Origin: Nothopassalora personata
Taxonomy: Eukaryota; Ascomycota; Dothideomycetes; Mycosphaerellales; Mycosphaerellaceae
Direction: 5' to 3'
Assembly (NCBI GenBank): GCA_033816765.1
Contig: CM066291.1
Span: 5,766,001 to 5,830,000, forward strand
DNA length: 64,000 nt
A model generated the notes under the pieces. It worked only from the letters and a program-made list of their open reading frames with translations. It did not search any database and was not told where the DNA came from. This document shows, piece after piece, positions 29,871-41,440 of this stretch. Each line of letters opens with the position of its first letter. Positions within the stretch are counted from its first letter, which is position 1. A program made the position numbers and the translations under genes.

Positions 29871-30990
29871 GTGGCCACCTCTTCTATCGACAGCCCTTGC
29901 TCCATGGAGAGTGGGCATCCACTCCCGTGTCAGGGTATCGTCGTCGACGATGTTGGCGGTTGTTTACCACTGGTGTACGATGAGTCTATCCATCTGGCCG
30001 CGGACGATAGGGACCTCGCTGAGTCGACTGCCATTCAGACTGACACTGACAAGAAAACCATCTCCGTCGGGAGAACTCTGAAGTTGGATGCAGAAGCTCA
30101 CGTGCAACATCTATCGATCCACATGACCAGGAAAATTTCAACTCGTCTACTGGCTCAACGGACCACCCTAAATGACGGTCACATAGCAATTTTGCATTGA
30201 CAGCATTGCACGGTCCCTGCGACCAATGGTGACATAACCGCGTCGCTGACATTTGACTCCGCTGATCGACTCTCAATGAAGCAAGTCGAGAAGGGAAGAT
30301 ATGCTCTTTTGGGACGAATCCGCCCTCGGCATATACACTTGGTTCGTCTTAAGTGACTTTCAATCCACCCTTCAAGTATTATTCGTTCGTCAGCGACCTC
30401 GGATCCCTCGTCACTTATTCCTGTCGTGGACTCCAGGTAGGCCGACAAAATTGCTGCGCGTGCTGGCGCAGACTCTTCCCATTGGTACTTCGTCCAACAG
30501 AAGTCGAGGAACAAGTACAGATCTTTTAGGCCAGCACTCGTGCCTGACTTGACTGAAGGTGAGGCGCGGCCAGGGGGCGCCACTACTGAGGATATGCCGA
30601 CTATCATCACGCTTGTGTGAACTTCCATGAAACGCAGGACGGGATGTTGGGACGTTATTCCGCCCGAAGCACTGTGGTTGAACTGGTCCAGAGTACAACC
30701 AAGCATTCGAAGACCACCAGAAATGCTTGTGATATGGACTATTTGCATTTCTGGTGAACGCTCGAGCAGATGATGGGCACACATTCTCCTCGAGGTTAAG
30801 TTTGATTTCAGAGGGTGTGAGACTTTAGCAGGGGGTCCCGGTTTTCAAGATTCTGATAGGTGCCTGCGCTGGTACTCCTGGTGTCCGGCAACTGCTATTT
30901 TGGTGACGAGGGCAACGACGAATGCACTATTAAAAGGCTACGATCTGGTCGTTGCTCTGCTCCTACAGCGAGCCTAACACTAAATTGCTA
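29871..30990 (+). pseudogene. Decayed coding relic, unknown family
   Basis: One plus-strand frame stays protein-like for over a kilobase but is cut by about five stops (for example TGA at 30198-30200). Recognisably natural segments include LPLVYDESIHLAADDRDLAE, DKIAARAGADSSHWYFVQQK and PPEALWLNWSRVQPSIRRPP. The antisense frame 30179-30784 is also open, but its composition is that of a shadow. I cannot name the family. It may be a pseudogene of a large fungal protein; undetected introns could explain some stops. Confidence 0.35.
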
Positions 30991-31269
30991 AATTAGTACC
31001 CGTGATAATGCTGCGCCAGTTTAGAGCTACAGTACAAGACCAGGATCTGCTCAATAAGTCGGATTTAATTGACCGTTGCGCTAGAGGAGAAGCACATCCC
31101 TGCCTAGGTCGAACAGTTTTTGAAAGTGAGAATAGCCTGTACGGCTAATTCTCCGCTCTCACATCCTTGGCATGCATGAGGGGTGCCGAAATGATCAGCT
31201 CTGACATATGAACCATGGTTCCTGCAGCTGACAAAATGTCCGCCATTGGCATTGAACCCGACATCGACC

Positions 31270-32661
31270 ATGCTGTCCTCGATCCTCGCGGCCGCACTTC
31301 TGTTGAAGTCGGTATCGTCGCATGCCTTGTCTTACGACTCCCAACCTCAACTATACTCACGCCAAACTAGCGGCAACAGCTCCTCATGGCCTTATGGACC
31401 ACTCAGTACCCGCGGTCGAGACATTGTCAACTCCCGCGGCGAAGCAGTCACATGGGCCGGCGTCAATTGGCCCGGTAGTGGCGAGACCATGGTTCCTGAA
31501 GGTCTCGAATGGGCTTCTGTCGAAGACATTATGGACCAGATCGCAAGTGTTGGCTTCAACTTCATTCGTCTGACCTATGCGGATGAAATGATCAACCAAA
31601 TTTATGCAAGGAATGGATCTGATGTGCCGCTGGAGGTTGCGATGATCAACGGTCTCGGCTACGAGAATGGGACGAAAGTCACGAATGAGATCATTGCGCG
31701 AAATCCAGGCTGGACGAAGGACACGAGGAGGTTCGAGATCTGGGATAAGATCGCTCAGGTGGCGGCGAGAAAGCATATCTACATCCACCCCGACGTGCAT
31801 GTGGGTAAAGCGCAGTGGTGCTGTAACCATACCGACGGCAATGCTTGGTTCGATGACTACAACTTTCCGGTTGACAACTGGAAGCGCGGCCTACGCTACA
31901 TCGCGAACTGGGCTCAAGGACATGAAAACGTCGTCTCTATGTCCCTTCGTAATGAACTCCGCAGCGCCATCAACGTCACTTCTCCCACTTCAACAAGTGG
32001 CTACAACTGGCTCAGCTTGGTCGGCAACTACACTGCCGCCACAAACGCCATCTACGAGACGAACCCAGACCTTCTCGTGACTTGGTCCGGCATGCAATAC
32101 GACCAAGACCTATCAGCCCTCACCACTGGCCTCAACCTCAATACGGCGCCCTGCTACAAGTGTGACGTAGTCCGCGACGGGGTCCGCAGGGAACCCATCA
32201 TCTTCGATCTCGCCGCCCAACCCTGGGCTGACAAAGTCGTCTGGGAACTCCACCTATACTCCACGTCCGAAGACCTCGACACGGGCGACTGCCCCATCAT
32301 CGAAGCGGAACTCTACAAATCCGGCTTCAACGCCCTCGGGATCGACAAGCCTGCCGCGTGCAACATCACGAGCGACTGTCCGGAGGCTGTGAGGCAGACT
32401 CCTGTGATTATGTCCGAGTTCGGGTGGGCGCAGGATGAGACCCTGTTCAATAATACTCTCCAGGGGTGTATTAGGAATTTCACGACTAAGCATAATGTTA
32501 GTTGGGCGATGTGGTCGCTTGCGGGAAGTTTTAGGATAAGATCTGGTGGGCAGGGTGTGCCGGATACGTGGGCGTTGACGAATTATGAGTGGAACGCGTG
32601 GCGGTTTCCGGAAGGGATTGAGAGGTGGTGGAAGCCGTGGGTTAAGGCTATGCTTGGGTGA
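31270..32661 (+). CDS. Secreted GH5 glycoside hydrolase (cellulase/glucanase type)
   Basis: A single exon encodes 463 residues with a signal peptide (MLSSILAAALLLKSVSSHAL). The TIM-barrel begins around RGRDIVNSRGEAVTWAGVNW. It has the GH5 acid/base in SLRNELR (Glu about 229) and the nucleophile in IMSEFGWAQD (Glu about 383), with WELHLYS between them. Multiple Cys and N-glycosylation sites fit secretion. The family includes endoglucanases, mannanases and exo-1,3-glucanases; I cannot fix the substrate from sequence alone. The ATG at 31270 is the first in frame. It is the only intact gene in an 8-kb stretch of relics. Confidence 0.9.
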   Translation: MLSSILAAALLLKSVSSHALSYDSQPQLYSRQTSGNSSSWPYGPLSTRGRDIVNSRGEAVTWAGVNWPGSGETMVPEGLEWASVEDIMDQIASVGFNFIRLTYADEMINQIYARNGSDVPLEVAMINGLGYENGTKVTNEIIARNPGWTKDTRRFEIWDKIAQVAARKHIYIHPDVHVGKAQWCCNHTDGNAWFDDYNFPVDNWKRGLRYIANWAQGHENVVSMSLRNELRSAINVTSPTSTSGYNWLSLVGNYTAATNAIYETNPDLLVTWSGMQYDQDLSALTTGLNLNTAPCYKCDVVRDGVRREPIIFDLAAQPWADKVVWELHLYSTSEDLDTGDCPIIEAELYKSGFNALGIDKPAACNITSDCPEAVRQTPVIMSEFGWAQDETLFNNTLQGCIRNFTTKHNVSWAMWSLAGSFRIRSGGQGVPDTWALTNYEWNAWRFPEGIERWWKPWVKAMLG

Positions 32662-33185
32662 GTGCGACGCAATGCGAAAGTTCAGTGTGACACTAGAATG
32701 TAGGAGGATACCGAGATATTGCTGCATCGCGTCATTCGGTTTCTTCCTTCTGTCACTCCGGTATCGCAAATGACTCGGTGATATTGTGCGCTACGGCTTG
32801 AAAGTGGATTATGGCTTCGATGCGGTACGCGGCGGGCTGATTTGGAAGCTCCTGTGATGAGATGAAGGCGCGTAAGGCAAAGCGCTCACTCATTCCGAGA
32901 GTGCTTGCAATGTGAAGTGGGAGGGCTGGCGATGAAAGCACGGTTTGACGTACGACTCTTTCCCATAGCTTCTCCGCAATATCGAGTTGTTGCTAGCTGG
33001 AAGAGCCCAATATGAACAGCCTGATTGGAGCGGCCGGCTTTTAAAGTGAATGGAACAATGTTCACATCAGGGTCTGCTGGTGACTGCGGCGTTTGCCGAG
33101 TCTTTCGTCTTCTACGTTTTTGTTTTTATCAGAATCTAACATCGAAATACTAACGCGTTTCAGCACAACACGGCCGCAACGCAAC
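32662..33185. other. Intergenic, no gene seen
   Basis: 524 bases downstream of GH5. Only short frames without protein-like composition are present. Confidence 0.35.
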
Positions 33186-33864
33186 ATGGCTAGAGCCACT
33201 CCACGCAAGGTCCACCTATCGTAAGTCGCGTTCCATCAAGACTGTGATTCGATACTAATGCCCGGACCAGTGACATTTATGCCCCTCAGCTGCGAATATG
33301 AAGCAAGATAACTTGTTGTTGTGTTGAAGCAGTATGTACGAAGGAAAGAAGTATATAAGCTAGGTGAGGCTGACTAAGCCTGCACATGCTGCATACGTCA
33401 AAGTAGTCACCCATTCACCAAGTGAAGAGCGTCATATCACCGAGCCGAGCAATGGGCGGATTATCACAGACTTTACTAGAAATGACCGGTACGACGCTGT
33501 AACGTGGAGCTGGCCATATCTCAACTCTCTGTACTGCTTTGCGGAAGATTACGACTCCTCCGGTTTCCGTCAAATTGTTATCGAAACGATCCAGGTCAAG
33601 GCTATGCAACAGCAGCCACATGTATACCTCTTTCCACTTTTCGATACTATTGCAGGCACTACGGCGAATCTTCCAGAGAGCCCTCCGCTGAGCCGCTTTT
33701 TTTCTGATGTCCTTGTACACCAGTGCGTACCAGAAAGCTTGGACAGCACCGAAAGAATCGCATTCTTGGCATCTTCGATACTGGCAAAGATGTTCACTCG
33801 TCAAACTCAAATCCGGTACAGTAATGACTGCGAGAATTGCCAGGAAGGGTGTGCTTGCGAATAA
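33186..33864 (+). pseudogene. BTB/POZ-domain protein relic
   Basis: A possible first exon (ATG 33186, MARATPRKVHLS, then GTAAGT) is followed after a gap by an open frame from about 33364 to 33864. The latter matches the C-terminal part of fungal BTB proteins: LNSLYCFAEDYDSSGFRQ, then PLSRFFSDVLVHQC and a Cys-rich end (CENCQEGCACE). The core of the BTB fold is missing, and a TAG stands just before the open part. I therefore read it as a truncated pseudogene. These proteins are abundant and fast-evolving in dothideomycetes. Confidence 0.45.
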
Positions 33865-34796
33865 CTTACCCATCCATACGTCAAGGATAGTATCGCTCCG
33901 TACTACGCAGATCCCTTTTTAGTACCATGAGCACGGCACTGAAGAGGCGCGCAAACTATGCCCCACCAAGTGGGAAGGCTTGAACGTCAAGCTCGAGCTG
34001 GATTTGCAGCTGAAGTCCACCTGATGAAGATCCGAATATTGCAAAAGGCATGTTGTACTCGGAGACAAGAGGCAATTTGACTTCAGAGGTCTCCGAGTGG
34101 GTCGGACAGGAGGACCCAGCATCGTCCGGAACCAGGCATCGGGGACGGAACTGCGCAGGCGCCCAGGCGGCGCCATCTGGTTCCAGAGACCTGATGTTCC
34201 ATAGCAACCCTGAGTAACAACACATACTGCTGCAATCCTGATGTCTTTCCCATCTTCGTGAAGCTCGAGGACCGTCTCTCCTCGCGATGTCATTTCTCAT
34301 TTACTCTCAATGGCGTAGTATATAATGACACAGCCTTCACTCAGCAAGCACGCAAGTCATCCTTCCAACCACTTCTATCTCTCCCCGAATGCTGCACGTC
34401 GCCACCATTGTGATTGTTGGCGATGCTGGTTCAAAGACGCTCGAAAGAAGCTCAGTGACAAACCTCACGGTCTGTGGAAGGTTACAGAATATGTAGAACC
34501 TGGAGCATTGTGGGAAAGTCGCTGAAGCCCACAATGATCATGCTGACGGCCAACAATAACAGACAGGAAGGAAGAACTTGGAAAGCAGTAATGCTCTTGC
34601 TGTGGATGCTTGCTTGATTGAGCCACTGTGTCTACTGTGGTCTACATGAACCTTCTTCCAGCACGATGTGAAGACCTCGAGGCGACTTGCTTGCTGCGTC
34701 ATCCACGATATCCAATGCATCGTTGACCGATCGGCTTCTCTGTATACTCACGGCTCCTGGTCGTCTGTCCTGCTGACACTACTCGATATGAACAGA
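33865..34796. other. Sparse region, possible relics
   Basis: A minus-strand frame (34300-33956) has somewhat natural composition but no domain or reliable start. Nothing here can be supported as a gene. Confidence 0.3.
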
Positions 34797-35104
34797 CTCT
34801 ACAGACCTACTTCAACAGATCATCCTCCAACGTCGCCGCTTTATTGGGCGTTCCATATGGCGCCGAGACTGGCTACGAGAACAGATGGAAGCCTGTGCAG
34901 TCTCCCAGGCAGTGGAACACTTCCCTCTCAGCCACAGAGTTCGGACCTGCATGCCCGACTGGAAGCACTGCATTCGGCGGCGGCGACAGCAACGAAGATG
35001 TCAGCGAGGATCGCCTAAGCTTGAACATTTGGACCCTTGCCGCGACCCCTAGTGCAAAGCTCCCGGTGATACTCTGGAACCAGGGCTTTGCGACAGCACT
35101 GTAG
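34797..35104 (+). pseudogene. N-terminal fragment of a type-B carboxylesterase
   Basis: The frame reads through typical carboxylesterase/lipase B landmarks: LLGVPYGAETGYENRWKPVQ, then ATEFGPACP and SEDRLSLNIWTLA, then KLPVILWNQG. It stops at 35102-35104, before the oxyanion-hole region and the GESAG catalytic serine. In the family the sequence after LPV is normally a WIHGGGF-like motif, here degraded. No downstream remainder was found, so it is a truncated, inactive relic. Confidence 0.6.
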
Positions 35105-36668
35105 AACTAGCAACAGCGCTTGAAAATACGGGGGAGGTATGGCAATGAAGAATGTCATCTTGGCATCCTTCGACCGCCGTCATCTTTCGGATATCTTGCA
35201 CACCCTGACCTGAATGACGAGGGCTTCCAGCGAACAGGGCACTGCACTAGGGTGCATCGGATCAGCTTTCTGTTCTGCAGTGGATACAGGATAACATTGA
35301 ATTTTGTTGGCTGGACCTGGTACGCGATGCTACTGTACGGCAGTTGAAGGATTGCGCGATTGAACGACGTGACCTTCGGTGTTTGATCCCGATGGCGCGG
35401 CAGCGGCGCGGGCCAAAGAATGAGCTGAACTGTATCTAGCCTCCTCCGGTGTCCAGAACGGAAATTTGATACGAAGGTTCCTGTACATATACCACGGATG
35501 TCATGCGTCTCCATGCGCCATCGTGCCGGGTTGTTGATCCTGTTTGTCAATGAACGGAAGACTTCACCTCCTGTTGATACAGTACTCATTGATGCAACCC
35601 CTCTGCGTGGTGATAACGCATGCTCAGCATCGCGAACGCACGACATGTTCTCCTGCAAACCAGACTGCGCAGCGGCCCTTGACGCTGCGCTACAATCGCG
35701 GCTAAACCTTGGAGCAATCGCTCACGCCACGCTAGGGATCCCTTATCGCACGCCAGCTGGGATTCCCCCCCTCTTGGTGGCCATTACGATAATTGGGAAG
35801 CCCGCCGAGGATACGGCTGACATACCGACAGATGCAGGGAATCGTCGATGATGTTGTATATGCTCACTTTTATCACCAGCGCTGGCAATGAATGCGAAGA
35901 GAGGCAATGGTACCACGACCAAAATATTATCAGGACTTCGGTTTGCGAGAGGTATGGCCGAAATTCTGGCGATACTTCGAGCGCTTCTCGAGCAACAACG
36001 AGTGCTTTGAATGCAAAATGCTCGTCGTCGAATCTGTCGATTATGCTTCGACGAGTAGATTGCATCCTTCGAAACTACATACATTGTCGTGTCGTCGAGC
36101 AAGACTATTGCAAAGAAACGGGTTCTGCCATCAGCCCCGGATTATGCCTTGTGCAAAACGAGCTCCTTCGCATTGCCGACACCAACAACAAGCCCTGCCA
36201 TGGAATGCTCGGCTAGATAAGCACCTGGGCTTGTGCCATTTACAGCCCCAAGCAATGATCATACAACCCCTGCATTTACAGTACGCTATCCCTAACTGTC
36301 AAGCAGTGATATCTCGTGAATCTGTTAGTCTATGCGAGAGCGCTGCGAAGCACGGTGAGCTACGCCAAGCAGCGGAACATCTTCCTGATAGAGGGTAGTG
36401 AAATGACAGGGGCTGTATGATTATTGCTTGGGGCTGTAAAGAGCTGCCCACTCATCATGTGGCAGACAAAGTGCCCGAAGGTAAGAGCACCCTTGACTTC
36501 GAACCACCAGCTCGACCTCCAGGGCTGCCTGGACAAGCCACCGGCTTGTCTCACGTGGTGATTTCCCCTTCTGGAAGCTTTTCTTTCCCTTCTTCACCTT
36601 CCTCGTCCGCCTAACAAATCTGACCTCACTCATTACAGAGTCAGCGCTGACCGTCGCCGTCCGCCACG
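35105..36668. other. Relic-rich spacer upstream of permease
   Basis: Short protein-like plus-strand stretches occur near 35640-35850 (for example TLGIPYRTPAGIPPLLVAIT) and 35890-36050, with no complete gene and no family I can name. The last 100 bases before 36669 include a pyrimidine-rich tract (CTTTTCTTTCCCTTCTTCAC) typical of a fungal promoter. Confidence 0.35.
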
Positions 36669-38636
36669 ATGAGTCTTGCAAGAGAGAGCGCCGAGTTCGC
36701 GGATAAGAATCACCACATTGACGCACATCCAGCACCACTCGGCGAGCATGTGCACGGCGGACAGTTCAGCGTGGATCCGAAGGATCAGGCCATGGTCACC
36801 GAGGACCAGAATGCGCTCCATCGCGATCTGCAGGGCAGGCACATGCAGATGATTGCCATGTGAGTATATGAGCTCTGCGCGCGTTGAAAGCCTCACTGAC
36901 TTGACTTATAGCGGCGGAGCCATCGGAGCTGGTCTTTTCATCGGTTCCGGCAGTGCGTTCCAGACCGGTGGACCTGCATCAGTCCTCATCGGGTTCTTCG
37001 TCGTTGGTATCATGATCTACTTGATGATGCAGGCATTGGCGGAGTTGGCGGTCATGTACCCGATCAATGGCGCATTCACCATGTATGTCTGCCGCTTCGT
37101 TGACCCTTCCTGGGGCTTTGCAGTGGGCTGGGACTACGCGATCCAATGGTTGACAGTCCTGCCATACGAGATTTCCGCTGCTTGCAACATCATCCACTAC
37201 TGGCCAGGCTCGAAAGATATCAACAATTCCGCATGGATCGTCCCACTGCTTGTTGCTTTGGCCGTCATCCAGTTCTTCGGCGTCAAGGGCTATGGCGAGG
37301 TCGAGTTCGTATTGAGTCTGCTCAAGATCATCGCCTGCGTTGGGTTCATGTTCTTCGGAATCATCGACAACGTTGGCGGTGTTCCGACTGATGACAGAGG
37401 CTACATTGGCGGCCGATATTGGTATCTTCGCTGCTTCTAAGCCTGCCGCCTTGCGGATGCTGACTATTTCCCTCAGGAACTCGCCATACCACGCCTTCCT
37501 CCATGGCTTCCACGGCTTTTGTACCGTCTTCGTCACTGCTTCTTTCGCCTACAATGGCACTGAGCTGACTGGACTTGCTGCCGCTGAGACTGCGAACCCG
37601 AGAAAAGAGATTCCGAGAGCTTCCAAGCAAGTTGTCTGGCGTATCTGTATCTTCTACATCGTCAATCTTCTCCTCGTTGGCTTGATCGTGCCATCGGAAA
37701 ACAACCCGCTTTACAAAGCCGAAGGCTCTACTTCGCGCCACTCGCCATTCGTCATTGCAATCCAGATGGCCGGTGTCCCGGTGCTGCCATCGATATTCAA
37801 TGCTGTCATCTTGATCGCGGTCCTGAGCGTTGCCAACTCCTGCACTTTCGGCTCTACGCGCACAATTCACGCCCTTGCCGGCAATGGTATATAAACAGGT
37901 TTTCACGGCTTGACTGGAGCTGACACCCTTCGCAGGTATGGGTCCAAAGCTATTCGCGTACGTCGATAAGAAAGGCCGTCCTATAGTAGTGGTCATTCTG
38001 CAGCTCCTGTTTGGCTGTTTGGCGTTCATCAACTTGGCGCCAAGTGGCGGAGACATCTTCGACTGGCTCCTGTCGTTGTCTGGCCTCTCTGCCTACTTCG
38101 TCTACGGCAGTATTGCACTTGCTCACATCCGTTTCCGCAGTGCTTGGTACGTCTCCTTAATTCGCTCATTCGCTGTCCTTGATTAACATCTCCCCAGGAA
38201 AGCCAACGGCCACACCCTCGAGGAGCTGCCATTCAAGGCCGCCTTTGGAATCTGGGGCTCATACCTTTGCCTGCTCATCACCATCCTCGCAACCATGGCG
38301 CAATTTTACGTCGCTCTTTACCCTGTTGGACCCTCGTCAGGGTACCTCGACGCGAAGACCTTCTTCAAGGCTTACCTTGCCGCACCCATCACGCTCTTCC
38401 TCTACATCGCCTGGAAGGTCTACAGCTGGTTCGCACGCCCTGAGCACAGGCCGTGGTACATCAAGATCAAGGATATTGACATTTACACTGGCATGCGCGA
38501 GGGACAGAGGAGCATGATCAGTGGCGTGGACGTTTCGGAGGATCTGAGGAGGGCGAGCATCAATGAGATGCAGGCTGAGAAGGAGAAGAAAGGCATCAAG
38601 GACTATGCCATCGCTGGCCTGAGGAATATCATATGA
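36669..38636 (+). CDS. Amino-acid permease (APC/YAT family)
   Basis: Five exons: 36669-36859, 36912-37421, 37477-37886, 37936-38146 and 38198-38636. Introns are 49-55 bp and the total is 586 residues, the usual length. A hydrophilic N-terminus precedes the first transmembrane motif GGAIGAGLFIGSGSAFQTGG, the signature of fungal amino-acid permeases. Further conserved landmarks are FTMYVCRFVDPSWGFAVGWD, ELTGLAAAETANPRKEIPRA and the NSCTFGSTRTIHALA loop. About twelve membrane helices are expected in the plasma membrane, driving proton-coupled amino-acid uptake. The substrate cannot be fixed. The cytosolic C-terminus is charged (Lys/Glu). Confidence 0.93.
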
Positions 38637-39654
38637 GGTGGATGAGGTGGGTGATGGAGCTCTTTGGCGCTCGCCTTCAGGTCGCCGCGGATATTTCATA
38701 GCCATGGTTGAGTAACGATTCCTCAGCAGCCGCTTCGTCTTAGATCTTTTCGATGTAGCGCTGATTGTTGCGGCTACATCTCGCGTGAGGCCAAAGAAGT
38801 CCCACAGCAAAGGCGAATTCTTCGAGCGAAAATCGCACTGCACGACGAGCCACCTAACACGATGCCCTCTCTTGATGATGTAGGATTCTTCGCGGGGCCG
38901 GATGGTCGTCTCTTCGGCGTAGACAAAATGCCTCTTGATCGAAGCCCAGCAGTCTCTCAGTGCTACAGTCTTCTGCACCTAGTGGAAGTACCCATCTGCC
39001 CGATCGGACAGAACTGCTAGCTCGTGCAGATATGTGTACACAAGGACTACATCATCACGATGAGCTATGACCCCAGCACGTTCGAAGACAGTTCTGATTC
39101 ACGGCGGGACTCTGCTAAATTATGCGTCGAAGTCGTTCGCAGCACAGCAAGAGCTTATTTTTGGTGGATCCGATAGGTTTCGCTTTCTAAGATACTGAAC
39201 AGTAATCCAGCAATAAGGCATTCTGTCTGCAAGATGGCCGAGCTAGTCGTTTGGCCGCAGCTGTGAGTTGCTGCTACAACTTGCTGTCCCAAGTCACATC
39301 GTGGGACCGCAATGATTTAGCACCCACATTCAAGATGAGCGGCCAAGGAGTCTCCAGCAGTGCTATATCTATGTCAGTAATCATTGACTATGTCTTAGCT
39401 CGAGAAATGAACTGAGTCAAAATTGTAGCTAGTTGCTACGCGAGCAGTAGAGATCTACTGGTGGAGCGAAACTCCCCGATCGTTGCTGCTCGGTGCTTGT
39501 CGCGTAGGAGAGTGTACAATATGTGCCATCCACTTATATCTCTAATAAGCCACAAAGTGGCCTTCAATTTGGATTGGGGTGGTGAAAAAGCTCTTTAGTG
39601 GGGAGCGAGCGTTGTAATTGGGTAAATCTCGTTCGTGTGAGCGGCGCTTCTTAT
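38637..39654. other. Intergenic between permease and right repeat island
   Basis: About 1 kb of ordinary composition, no supported gene. It leads to a sharp transition at about 39655, after which CpA/TpG vanish. Confidence 0.4.
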
Positions 39655-40305
39655 TAGGCTGTTCGTTATCGATAAGCCGGGGCTAAGTCCGGGGAGCTTT
39701 CGACCTCGCTTTCTAGCTATAAAACATAAATATCTATATTTTTATATAGATAATAGACTAATACTATCGATCTATATACCGTTATACCCGTATACCTTTC
39801 CTCTATATAGGAACAATAAGGGAATAATTGTTATATTAGCTATATACCTATAAATATATCCTATATAATAGAATAATTAGAGCTAGTAATAGTAATATTA
39901 TGTAGTAAGGTACTATTCTTAACTAACTAATTAATTAATTGTTTATTCTAATATACTATATTAGTCCTAGACTATATAATAAGGGTTATTACTAACAACT
40001 AAATCTAAATATAAAGAGAAAAGCCCTACGTATTAATATCTACTAACTACCTAATATAGGCCTAGGTATTATAGGCGAACGACGTATATACTAAAGTTCT
40101 ATAAGGTATATAATAAGTTTAATACGGAAGAAAGGAGAAGTCGAACGTAGTCTAAAGTAAACGTACCGGACATTAATCTAGACGTATAGGCTACGCCTAT
40201 ACTAAGAGATAAGGGCTTACCCCTTATATTACCGCCCTCCCCCCTCCGCCGCCTTTAGCCCTAGTTCCGCCTAATTAGTACCGTCCGGATATATATTTAC
40301 GCCGG
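39655..40305. other. Left edge of right RIP island, very AT-rich
   Basis: From about 39721 to 40140 the sequence is extremely A/T-rich and made largely of TATA/TAAT strings. No coding frame is recognisable. It is presumably old, saturated RIP product. Confidence 0.5.
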
Positions 40306-40724
40306 TGTTACCTATTATCCTATTAGGTTTAGTATAACCTAATAATATTATAAGTTAAGAAGATAAGCTTAATCGGGTTTGTTCTTAGGCCGATAGGAAG
40401 TCGAGGGAAAGTAATAAAGTAGTAGCTATCTTGTCTTATAAAGACTAAGTAGCAGTAAGGTAGAGGTTAGGTTATAGTATATTCTAAATAGTAATATTAA
40501 ATAGTAAGTTAAACGTATCGAAACTATAAGGGGTTCTTAGCGTTCCTAAATATAAAGGAGATTCGTAGATCTCGGTAATTAGTTTAATTATTCTAAGTAT
40601 AAGTAGCCTAATTAGTCTAAGCGTAAGTAGTCTAACCGCCCTAAGTCTAAGCGCTTAGGTAGGATAAGTTACGTGCTCGTCTCGTTATTATAATTCTAGG
40701 GTCTATAAGAATTATTCCGTAACA
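40306..40724 (-). repeat. 3' LTR of a minus-strand element of family A
   Basis: Read on the minus strand it begins TGTTACGGAATAATTC at 40724 and ends TAACA at 40306, with the family-specific stretch CTCCTTTATATTTAGGAACG inside. The adjacent purine tract (minus strand GGGGATAG) marks the internal side. Confidence 0.65.
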
Positions 40725-40884
40725 CTATCCCCTTTTTAGCCTAGCTTCGTCCCGAAGCTCTATAAGCCGTTATTATCTTATATAGTAATAGTTAACTATA
40801 TCTTCTTCCTCCTATAAACGCTATTAACGACTTACTCTAGATAATAAAACCTCTAGTATCAAAATAGCTCTATATACGAATTAT

Positions 40885-41208
40885 TAGAAGTCTCGATCCT
40901 TAGACGCGGTAGTAAAGTGTATTATAGGTTCTCGGTCTAGGAAGTGTTCGGCCTATATTTAAAAAGGCTATAAGGATTGCGACGTATATCTTTCTCGTCC
41001 GGAGTAGGAATATCTTCGCGATTCGCGCGATAAGCTTAAGCTAGAGATTAAGAGGATTAAAGAGGAGGAGGTACGGCTAAAGATACGTAAGGTCCGTCTT
41101 CGGAAATAGCTACGCTTAGCTAAGCGTCGCACCGACGACGCCGTCGCTAAGGAGTTAGAGGAGCTCGAGGAGGAAGAGGCGCGCGAGGAGCTAGCGTCTC
41201 TTAAGTAG
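40885..41208 (+). pseudogene. Antisense accessory ORF of the minus-strand family-A element
   Basis: Between the LTR and the inserted element B, the plus strand (antisense to pol) reads a Cys-bearing motif (KCIIGSRSRKCS, then GYKDCDVYLS). A long Glu/Lys/Arg helix follows (KLKLEIKRIKEEEVRLKIRK). It is the same layout as at 6607-7164 and 56670-57240. Stops are of RIP type. It is cut at its C-terminus by element B at about 41243. Confidence 0.6.
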
Positions 41209-41242
41209 GCGTCGGGGGTAGAGGTGTCGCCTTCGCTAGTTT

Positions 41243-41440
41243 TATAAGGGGTAGCCTAGTAGCTAACCCTTACATGTAGCCTTACATATAACATACGGTC
41301 GCGACCGGCTACTAAGCCGCACGTGACACGCATACGTACACCTTACGACGCGCGATACGTCTTGAATAAAAGGCAAGAATTAGTTTATCTACGACTAGTA
41401 GGTCGTAGGCGTGCTATACATTACGACATCCCCCCTTACA
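41243..41440 (+). repeat. 5' LTR of gypsy element B
   Basis: A 198-bp block from TATAAGGGG to CCCCCTTACA, so its ends are inverted copies of each other. It is repeated at 47747-47945 and, more divergent, at 52491-52671. The starting TA is probably a RIP-altered TG. Confidence 0.65.
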
